From Prevotella sp. (lineage in GTDB: Bacteria > Bacteroidota > Bacteroidia > Bacteroidales > Bacteroidaceae): 38,338 nt of DNA. Shown here piece by piece: positions 31,457 through 38,338 of this stretch. The stretch spans positions 1 to 38,338 of the forward strand of contig JAFZSR010000073.1 in assembly GCA_017619275.1 (NCBI GenBank). Direction: 5' to 3'. Below the pieces are notes generated by a model. It made no database searches. It had not been told where the DNA came from and worked only from the letters and a program-made list of their open reading frames with translations. How positions within the stretch are numbered: position 1 is the first letter of the stretch; every line of letters begins with the position of its first letter. A program made the translations under genes and the position numbers.

Positions 31457-32428
31457 ATGAAACATACATACGCTGCATTCCTGTTGGCTCTCCTCCTCAC
31501 GGCTTGTGCGCCCAAGGTGGTGGTCGACATGTACACCAACGAGTGGCCCTCCACCACTCCCGACTCCGTAAGGGTTTACCTGATGAACGATGGCGTTCCA
31601 CGCAACACGATGGCCATCGGCCAGGTGAAAGTGGTCGACAACGGCCTTTCCACCCATGGAACCTTTGAGCGGGTGGTGCAGATGGCCATCGATGCCACGG
31701 CAGAGAACGGCGGCAACGGACTGATTATCACCGAGCACCGAACACCCGACGGTCGAAGCACCATCCATCGCATTTGGGGAACGGTGCTCCGCATACCCGA
31801 GACGGCTACCACCGACAGCACAAAATCGGAAAGCATGCGACGCTTGCTCTTGGCTGAGCAACAGTCGGAGCGTCAGAATCAGGAAATCAAGCAGCACGTC
31901 AGGGATATGTACACACAGTCGCCGAGCAACATCTTCCGCCTGAATGTAGGACCTTCGTTCTTGTGTTCGAAATTCCAGGTGGGCAACCATACCTACAAGT
32001 CGCGCATAGGCTTCAACATCGGTGCCGACTATGAGCATGTGTGGAAGTCGGGCTTCGGCTTTGGACTCAACTATCTGCACAACTACACCTCATTCAACGA
32101 GGGCGTCACCACGCGCCTGAACTACTACGGCCCCAGCTTCTTGATGGCAACGCCACTGCTGAACAGATGGCGCTACGACCTTGCCGTCGGCATTGGCTAC
32201 TGTCGCTATTCCGAATCCTTCGCCAACATCACCAACTCTGAGAACTGCATCGGAACCACGTTTCGCCTTGGCGCCGAGTGGAAGATAGCCAAGCATCTGG
32301 CCTTGGGGGCTCAACTAAACTTGTTCACCGTAAGCCTGAAGAAGCCCGACGACTTGGAACTAAAGAAAAATGAGTTCTACGGCATCAGACACTTCAACCT
32401 ATTGGGAGGCCTGCGCTACTATTTCTAA
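31457..32428 (+). CDS. Lipoprotein with predicted C-terminal beta-barrel
   Basis: I start at ATG 31457 (323 residues), downstream of a good promoter. A longer frame from 31421 would begin within the -7 box. The signal ends in a lipobox (LLLTAC, Cys17). Residues about 20-115 form a small alpha/beta domain (IGQVKVVDNG...FERVVQMAIDATAENGGNGLIIT). A charged helix follows near 125-155, and then about eight strands end in the aromatic LRYYF typical of outer-membrane barrels. A lipid anchor on a barrel protein is uncommon. Function unknown. It is monocistronic, with its own promoter and a strong terminator 11 bp after the stop. Confidence 0.7.
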   Translation: MKHTYAAFLLALLLTACAPKVVVDMYTNEWPSTTPDSVRVYLMNDGVPRNTMAIGQVKVVDNGLSTHGTFERVVQMAIDATAENGGNGLIITEHRTPDGRSTIHRIWGTVLRIPETATTDSTKSESMRRLLLAEQQSERQNQEIKQHVRDMYTQSPSNIFRLNVGPSFLCSKFQVGNHTYKSRIGFNIGADYEHVWKSGFGFGLNYLHNYTSFNEGVTTRLNYYGPSFLMATPLLNRWRYDLAVGIGYCRYSESFANITNSENCIGTTFRLGAEWKIAKHLALGAQLNLFTVSLKKPDDLELKKNEFYGIRHFNLLGGLRYYF

Positions 32429-32438
32429 ACCCTAAAAA

Positions 32439-32475
32439 AGAGAAAGCCGATGCAGCGGGTGCATCGGCTTTCTCT
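32439..32475. terminator. Bidirectional rho-independent terminator
   Basis: A perfect 16-bp stem (32439-32454 with 32460-32475) encloses a 5-nt loop GCGGG. On the minus strand a T-run follows from the A-tract at 32434-32439; on the plus strand the stem ends in TCTCTTTATCTT. It lies between convergent genes and can serve both. Confidence 0.9.
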
Positions 32476-32501
32476 TTATCTTCTGCTTGAGAACCAAGGA
32501 A

Positions 32502-33359
32502 TTAGTCGTTGGTGTCGGGAGCCTCGCCAATGAGTTCCATGAACTCGTCGAGCTTCGGGGTGATGATAATCTGAGTGCGGCGGTTGCGCTGCTTGCCCAG
32601 GTCGGTGTCGTTTGACTGCAGGGGATTGTACTCGCCACGGCCACCAGCGGTGAGACGCTTCGGGTCGACGCCATACTTCGTCTGCAACTCCTGCACCACG
32701 CTGCTGGCACGCAGACACGAGAGGTCCCAGTTGTTGCGGATGTTCTCGCGCGAGATGGGCACATTGTCGGTGTTACCCTCGATGAGCACGTCGTAGTCCT
32801 TGTAGTCCTTGATGATCTTGGCAATCTTCGACAGGGTCTCGGCGGCGCGGTTGTTAATCTCGTAGCTACCGCTCTGATAGAGCATGTTGTCGGCCAGCGA
32901 GATGTAGACAACACCTTTCAGCACCTGCACGTCGACCTCCTTCAGCTCCTCTTTCGAGAGCGAGCGGGTGAGGTTGTTCGTCAGCACCATGTTCAGCGAG
33001 TCGCTCTTCGACTTCACCTCCACCAGGTGGCGGATATACTGGTTCGACTCGTTAATCTGGTCGACCAGCTTCTCCAGGTTCACGTTGTTCTGGTTGGCGT
33101 TCTGCAGACTCTGGTTCAAGCTCTCCTGCATCTTGTTGTACTTCGACTCGGTGGCTGCCAGTGCCTGCTGCATACCCTTCTGCTGTTCCTCCATGCTGGT
33201 GATGCGGCTGTTCTTGGCGGCCAGCTCTTCCTTCAAGGTCTGCAAGCTGTTGGTCAGGCTCTTGTTCTCCTCACGGCAGCTAACAAGATCCTTCTTCATA
33301 GCACAGCTGCTCAACAGCAGCCCTGCGGCCAATGTGGCAAATAATACGTTAGTTTTCAT
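32502..33359 (-). CDS. OmpA-family lipoprotein with coiled coil
   Basis: This 285-residue protein has a lipobox LLSSC (Cys19). Residues about 25-125 are Gln/Asn/Glu-rich and helical, consistent with a coiled coil. Residues about 150-272 form an OmpA C-terminal domain that binds peptidoglycan: LIEGNTDNVPI, NNWDLSCLRASSVVQEL with the conserved N-LS-RA pattern, and KQRNRRTQIIITP. It would tether the outer membrane to the cell wall. The stop lies 27 bp from the shared terminator, and the gene is monocistronic with a TAAATTTG box upstream. Confidence 0.9.
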   Translation of the reverse strand: MKTNVLFATLAAGLLLSSCAMKKDLVSCREENKSLTNSLQTLKEELAAKNSRITSMEEQQKGMQQALAATESKYNKMQESLNQSLQNANQNNVNLEKLVDQINESNQYIRHLVEVKSKSDSLNMVLTNNLTRSLSKEELKEVDVQVLKGVVYISLADNMLYQSGSYEINNRAAETLSKIAKIIKDYKDYDVLIEGNTDNVPISRENIRNNWDLSCLRASSVVQELQTKYGVDPKRLTAGGRGEYNPLQSNDTDLGKQRNRRTQIIITPKLDEFMELIGEAPDTND

Positions 33360-33391
33360 ACTTTTCTGCTTTGTTGGTGATTAATTCGTTG

Positions 33392-33399
33392 CAAATTTA
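33392..33399 (-). promoter_or_regulatory. Probable -7 box of the OmpA-family gene
   Basis: TAAATTTG followed by CA on the minus strand is identical to the -7 box of the GH43-like gene, and lies 33 bp before the ATG. No good TTTG is found 19-21 bp upstream (TGGC is at the expected place). The rest of the intergenic stretch up to 33586 is AT-rich, and I see no convincing promoter for the rightward gene. Confidence 0.55.
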
Positions 33400-33586
33400 A
33401 TCATCTACACGCGAAAACAGCCATTTGCCAGCTTATTATTAGTATTATTTAACCGCTTATGCGGCTTTTTTACATCATTTTTCGGAATTATCTGCAAAAA
33501 TCGCCGTTTTTTCGTGAACGCTTTTCGTTGTTCTGTGTATGCAATAACAAAAGCACTTCAATCGTTTAATGATAAAATAAGAAAAG

Positions 33587-34741
33587 ATGAAAAGAGTATT
33601 GGTAATTGCATCACTGGCCATGCTGGGCCTCGGAGCAATGGCTCAAACGAAAGCCATCAAAGTGGAAAGTCCAATCGTAACAGAAAAGGATTTCGCATGG
33701 TATGTGGAGCAGAAGGAGGCGTGGAAAGCGCTGACGGAGAAGAACCCACAAGACGAGACGGCATGGCTGAACTACTACAACGCAGCCCGCTACATGGCTT
33801 GGAGCCACGAGGAGGACACCACGGCACGGCAGGTGGTGAGCGAGATGGAACAGGCCATCCCCGACTCCTACACCTTCAATTATTGCGCCTACAGAGAATC
33901 GGCATCGGGCAAGGGCTATGGTAATCCAAACACCTATGCCGAGGCTGCGCTGGCAAAGCTGCCCGCCGACATGCAGTTCTTCGACTACGACCAGTGGGTG
34001 TGCTATCTCGCACTGCATGGCGACGAGACGCGCATGAAACCGTTGGCCAAGCGCTATTTCGACAGCGGTATCTACTCCGAGGCCGTGCTGCGCTATAGCT
34101 ACAACGAGCTGGCGGGCATGGACGAAGGCGGCATCTACATCGGCAACGGCGACGCGACCATCATCCCCAAGTGGCTCATCCAGGAGGGCATGGGCATGCA
34201 CAAGGACAAGACCATCGTCTGCGCGTCGTTCCTCGTACTGAAGGAATACCGCGAATGGCTCTTCAAGAAACTCGACATCGCCCTGCCCGAACTGAAAGAA
34301 CTGGCGACAGCCAAGGACTATGATGACAATCAGGTGGCCCTCATCAACGCCATCATCGGCAAGTATGGGAACAAAGTTTATTTCTCACCCCTGAACATAA
34401 ACGTCGGCAATTATTGGGAAAAGAACCTCTACAACGAAGGGCTTGTGCTGAAGTATTCGAAGAAGCCCTACGACAATCTCGCCGTGAAGCGTCGCAACGT
34501 GGAGGAGCGCTACATGCTGGAGTATCTGCTGGTGTCGTTTCGTCCCGACTGGACGGCTGGCCAACGCCTCTCGGCCAACTACGCCGTGCTGCTGGCCGAC
34601 CTCCTACCCTACTACGCCCGCCACGACCGGAAGCGCTACGACTGGCTGATGCAGCGCCTGGTGAACGGCATCACCAACACGTCGCTCAACGAAGAGAAGA
34701 AACAGGAGTACTTGAACCTCTTGGCCGAAACCGACAAGTAA
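33587..34741 (+). CDS. Secreted helical repeat-like protein of unknown function
   Basis: This 384-residue protein has a signal peptide (MKRVLVIASLAMLGLGAMAQ). The mature part is alpha-helical, starting with WKALTEKNPQDETAWLNYYNAARY, which looks like a TPR-type helix pair. Later segments include GGIYIGNGDATIIPKWLIQEGMGMHKDKTIVCASFLVLKEYREWLF. No catalytic motif is recognised. An ECF sigma gene begins 5 bp after its stop and is very likely cotranscribed. An envelope protein sensed by, or controlling, the sigma system is possible but unproven. Confidence 0.75.
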   Translation: MKRVLVIASLAMLGLGAMAQTKAIKVESPIVTEKDFAWYVEQKEAWKALTEKNPQDETAWLNYYNAARYMAWSHEEDTTARQVVSEMEQAIPDSYTFNYCAYRESASGKGYGNPNTYAEAALAKLPADMQFFDYDQWVCYLALHGDETRMKPLAKRYFDSGIYSEAVLRYSYNELAGMDEGGIYIGNGDATIIPKWLIQEGMGMHKDKTIVCASFLVLKEYREWLFKKLDIALPELKELATAKDYDDNQVALINAIIGKYGNKVYFSPLNINVGNYWEKNLYNEGLVLKYSKKPYDNLAVKRRNVEERYMLEYLLVSFRPDWTAGQRLSANYAVLLADLLPYYARHDRKRYDWLMQRLVNGITNTSLNEEKKQEYLNLLAETDK

Positions 34742-34746
34742 AGACC

Positions 34747-35310
34747 ATGCTGATACCGCTTAGATGGTCGTCGCAAACCGACGAACAGCTGATGAAGCGC
34801 GCCGCCCATGGTAGCGACCGTGCCTTCGAAGAACTCTACAACCGCTATGCCCGGCGGTTGCAGGGTTTCTTCGCACGCCGCCTGAATGGCGATGCCGAAC
34901 TGGCTGCCGACCTGATGCACGACACCTTCCTACGCCTTTATGATGCGCGCAGCCGTTACCGCGAGGGCGAAAGCTTTCGTGCGTGGCTCTTCACCATTGC
35001 CTATAACCTCTGCAAGAACCAGCAAAGGAACGCCGACCTGCTTGCGGCGAGCAGTACGCCCAGTCTGACCGACGACTCCTGCGACATCGAACTCCAGCTT
35101 GACACTGCCATCCTGCACGATGCGCTGCGCGAAGTGTTGGCCGCTCTCCCCGACCCTTACGCCCTGCTCTTCTCGCTCCATTACGAGGAAGAACTCACCA
35201 TCCCGCAGATTGCGCGTATCACCCAGTTGCCCGACGGCACGGTGAAGTCGCGTCTGCACAAAGCCATGACCATCATCAAACAACAACTGAAACCCTATGA
35301 GAATCACTGA
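34747..35310 (+). CDS. ECF sigma factor
   Basis: The 187-residue protein starts at ATG 34747; the open frame extends upstream to 34414 only as an overlap with the preceding gene. Region 2 is AFEELYNRYARRLQGFF...LMHDTFLRLYDARSRY, with FRAWLFTIAYNLCKNQQR. Region 4 is LPDPYALLFSLHYEEELTIPQIARITQLPDGTVKSRLHKAMTIIKQQL with a clear helix-turn-helix. It is distinct in sequence from the sigma factor at 27455. The next gene overlaps it by 14 bp and encodes a small membrane protein that may be its regulator. Confidence 0.9.
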   Translation: MLIPLRWSSQTDEQLMKRAAHGSDRAFEELYNRYARRLQGFFARRLNGDAELAADLMHDTFLRLYDARSRYREGESFRAWLFTIAYNLCKNQQRNADLLAASSTPSLTDDSCDIELQLDTAILHDALREVLAALPDPYALLFSLHYEEELTIPQIARITQLPDGTVKSRLHKAMTIIKQQLKPYENH

Positions 35311-35704
35311 GCAAGACATCATTCGCACTGCCCGCGAACTGTGCGACGAGGCAAATGCCCAACAGCATGTGCGCCCCGCTTTTCACCGCTCTGCAACGCG
35401 GTGGCAGATCCCAGCTTGGATAGTGGCCGTGCCCGCAGCTGCCATCATTGGCTTTGTGCTGGGGCTGTGGACAAAAGTGCCCACGCAGGAAGCCACTTGT
35501 CTCACAGCACTCACCGACACCGTCTATATCCAAGTGCCTCCTAAGTCTTTGCCACATGCCGATACCATGGCCGTAGCTACCAGCGCCGCCCCCACTACCG
35601 TCGTGAAGCGCCTGCAGTCGCGTCGTCAACAGGCGTCGCCCGCACGCCAAGGGCGTTCCGTGGCCGACGACCACATCCGCTATGATTTGCTATTGAAAAA
35701 CTAA
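35297..35704 (+). CDS. Small single-pass membrane protein, possible anti-sigma factor
   Basis: The 135-residue protein has an N-terminal cytoplasmic-type segment (RITEQDIIRTARELCDEANAQQ), one membrane helix at about 38-58 (IPAWIVAVPAAAIIGFVLGLW) and a basic periplasmic tail rich in Ala, Thr and Arg. The 14-bp overlap with the sigma gene is the same as in the 27455/27996 pair. It is too short to carry a barrel or a recognisable zinc-binding anti-sigma motif, so the regulatory role rests on gene order. Confidence 0.65.
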   Translation: MRITEQDIIRTARELCDEANAQQHVRPAFHRSATRWQIPAWIVAVPAAAIIGFVLGLWTKVPTQEATCLTALTDTVYIQVPPKSLPHADTMAVATSAAPTTVVKRLQSRRQQASPARQGRSVADDHIRYDLLLKN

Positions 35705-35790
35705 TGGTATTAATCAATCAACCAAGCATTTTCGGCTAAAAAAGCAAAGGTACACACAATATTACGCCTTTCCTGAGCGTTTAAAAGTAA

Positions 35791-37074
<1,284 letters not shown>

Positions 37075-37108
37075 ACCATGCAAGCAGCCATTAATTATCT
37101 CCGTCAGA

Positions 37109-37175
37109 CTAGCCAAACTAGCCCAACTAGTAAATCTAGCAAATCTAGTATATCTAGTAAGTCTAGTAAAACTAG
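37109..37175. repeat. Eight CTAG tetramers at exact 9-bp spacing
   Basis: CTAG begins at 37109, 37118, 37127, 37136, 37145, 37154, 37163 and 37172. The intervening five bases are A-rich and variable (for example TAAAT, CAAAT, TAAGT). The array lies between the helicase stop and the lipoprotein start. The frame stays open through it as Thr/Ser/Lys repeats, but a signal peptide begins only at 37192. Confidence 0.85.
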
Positions 37176-37191
37176 CAGCCCCCTACCAATA

Positions 37192-38070
37192 ATGAGGATG
37201 CTGGCAATGCTCCTGTTGCTGTTTGCCGTCGTGGGGTGCGAAAAGATGGTCATCGATGGAGATGTCGATGCCCCAGATAACTCTGCTGCCGGGCACAATG
37301 TGATTATCAACGCCAGCATCTATAATATCATTCCCTTCAACCAGATGCGAGCCGTAGAACCCCTTACCAACTACTGCTCCAAGCTATGCTTCGTGGTGTA
37401 TCAGGATGGTGCCCAAAAGAAGAAAGTGTTGCAGAAGCGTGGCGACGATGGCTTCGGACAGGCAGCAATGAATCTCTCTCCCGGCACCTATCAACTGCTC
37501 ATCTTGGGACATAGCAGCAATGCTAATCCCACACTATCCAACCCAGCAAACATAAAGTTTGCCAATGCTGACGGGTTCACCGACACCTTCTATTATTACG
37601 GTGACCTGGAAGTGGCCGATGAAACCGAGAAACACGATTTATTGATGGAGCGCGCCACGTCGATGCTGCGCATCATTCTCACCGACGAGCAGATTCCTCA
37701 GTCCGTCAACCGTATCCGCATCTACTACACAGGAGAGTCGGGCGTGTTCGATGCCACCACAGGCTGGGGTGGCAGTGTCAACTCCAAGCAGTACACTATG
37801 TTCGACGTGACTGGGCGCACCACGCCCCCCACGCTCGAAGTCTACACCTTCCTGCGTGACGACATTGGCTCGCTGAATGTCGTGCTGACTGCCTACAACA
37901 ACAAGGACGACATCATCGCCGAGAAGGAACTCACCAATGTGCCCATGAAGAATCGCATGGTAACAGAATATTCCGGTTCCCTTTTCGATGGCAACTCCTC
38001 CACCGAGGAACAACGCTTCTCGCTGTTAGCCGAAACAGAATGGCAGGTGTTTAAGCGCCTAAACTTCTGA
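37192..38070 (+). CDS. Mfa2/FimB-like lipoprotein
   Basis: I start at ATG 37192 (292 residues), where a lipoprotein signal begins (MRMLAMLLLLFAVVGC, Cys16). The longer frame from 37078 would put a Ser/Thr/Lys repeat before it. The mature part has an N-terminal beta-sandwich (HNVIINASIYNIIPF...KLCFVVYQDGA...LSPGTYQLLILGH) and a second sandwich (MLRIILTDEQIPQSVNRIRIYYTGESGVFDATTGWGG), as in the FimB/Mfa2 fimbrial anchor family. Such proteins anchor or cap fimbriae at the outer membrane in Bacteroidales. No fimbrillin gene is visible next to it, so it may be a relative with another job. Confidence 0.6.
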   Translation: MRMLAMLLLLFAVVGCEKMVIDGDVDAPDNSAAGHNVIINASIYNIIPFNQMRAVEPLTNYCSKLCFVVYQDGAQKKKVLQKRGDDGFGQAAMNLSPGTYQLLILGHSSNANPTLSNPANIKFANADGFTDTFYYYGDLEVADETEKHDLLMERATSMLRIILTDEQIPQSVNRIRIYYTGESGVFDATTGWGGSVNSKQYTMFDVTGRTTPPTLEVYTFLRDDIGSLNVVLTAYNNKDDIIAEKELTNVPMKNRMVTEYSGSLFDGNSSTEEQRFSLLAETEWQVFKRLNF

Positions 38071-38072
38071 TA

Positions 38073-38149
38073 TCTAAAGTCTAAAGTCTAAAGTCTATAG
38101 TCCATCATCTACAGTCTAAAGTCTATAGTCTACAGTCCATCACCTACAG
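38073..38149 (+). repeat. Array of eleven imperfect heptamers
   Basis: Units run in strict 7-bp register: TCTAAAG three times, then TCTATAG, TCCATCA, TCTACAG, TCTAAAG, TCTATAG, TCTACAG, TCCATCA and CCTACAG. It begins 2 bp after the stop of the preceding gene and ends at the T-tract of the rRNA terminator. It is related to the inverted array at 22836-22866. Confidence 0.8.
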
Positions 38150-38153
38150 TCAC

Positions 38154-38191
38154 AAAAAAAGAAGACTGCAGTCCGCATTGGACTGCAGTCT
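38154..38191 (-). terminator. Rho-independent terminator of the rRNA operon
   Basis: The perfect 12-bp stem (38163-38174 with 38180-38191) has the loop GCATT. On the minus strand it is followed within two bases by a T-run (A-tract 38154-38160). It stands about 10 bp after the 3' end of the 5S gene. Each arm contains the self-complementary ACTGCAGT. Confidence 0.85.
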
Positions 38192-38201
38192 CCATCAAAA
38201 G

Positions 38202-38312
<111 letters not shown>

Positions 38313-38338
38313 AAAGGGGGTTGACACATCACACACAA

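Noticed and set aside
34414-34746. Upstream extension of the second sigma factor
   Set aside because: It overlaps the preceding secreted-protein gene in another frame and is outside the sigma family's normal length.
35745-35752. TACCTTTG on the minus strand before the helicase gene
   Set aside because: No -33 box lies at the right distance and no minus-strand gene follows.
37078-37191. Ser/Thr/Lys-rich N-terminal extension of the Mfa2/FimB-like lipoprotein
   Set aside because: It is translated from the CTAG ladder and precedes a complete lipoprotein signal; treated as non-coding, although a leader cannot be excluded.
37109-38149. Regular short arrays considered as a CRISPR
   Set aside because: Periods of 7 and 9 bp without spacers of 30 bp and no cas genes in the window.

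Overview
The window looks like a chromosomal segment from a member of the Bacteroidales, most likely the Prevotellaceae. Supporting signs are Bacteroidetes-type promoters (TTTG or CTTG, 20 bp, TAnnTTTG), many lipoproteins and outer-membrane barrels, C-termini resembling Prevotella sorting signals, an Mfa2/FimB-like lipoprotein, a Bacteroidetes-style ECF sigma factor paired with a dual-membrane anti-sigma candidate, and abundant short tandem and palindromic repeats. Genus assignment is inference; no 16S sequence is present.

Left edge (1-362): a strong leftward promoter with two 21-bp direct repeats upstream of it serves a gene outside the window. A triple 21-bp repeat and a TAnnTTTG box precede the first rightward gene.

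Main locus (363-26509, all + strand): seven exported proteins. In order they are two paralogous Ig-like surface proteins that overlap by 4 bp, an outer-membrane beta-barrel, a 4294-residue giant, a fibronectin-type-III-like protein, and two lipoproteins. The giant has a TANFOR-like N-terminus and five C-terminal cassettes holding about 28 BspA/DUF285-type leucine-rich repeats. I read this as a cell-surface adhesion or assembly locus: a barrel and lipoproteins that could anchor or export a giant fibre plus smaller surface partners. This is the best candidate here for an undescribed system.

26510-29189: a lipoprotein, an ECF sigma factor and a protein with an N-terminal cytoplasmic segment, one inner-membrane helix, a periplasmic linker and a C-terminal beta-barrel. 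The last resembles the Dma class of dual membrane-spanning anti-sigma factors. 29235-31305 (- strand): a GH43-like secreted glycosidase, then 1 bp later a REP-associated tyrosine transposase (RAYT) fused to a DprA-like domain. A hairpin-plus-tail repeat lies inside the RAYT gene and again abuts its stop codon.

31333-35704: back-to-back promoters, a lipoprotein/barrel protein, a bidirectional terminator, an OmpA-family lipoprotein (- strand), then a secreted protein, a second ECF sigma factor and a small membrane protein. 35791-38070: a DEAD-box RNA helicase and the Mfa2/FimB-like lipoprotein, separated by eight CTAG tetramers spaced exactly 9 bp apart. The right edge holds a heptamer array, a terminator and the 5S rRNA gene of a leftward rRNA operon.

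A second theme is repeat invasion of coding sequence. A palindromic repeat of about 45 bp occurs as two head-to-head pairs in the main locus. It encodes part of a C-terminal linker, supplies the last codons and stop of the barrel gene, and lies within the signal peptide of the giant. A related G-rich block sits in the barrel's signal peptide.
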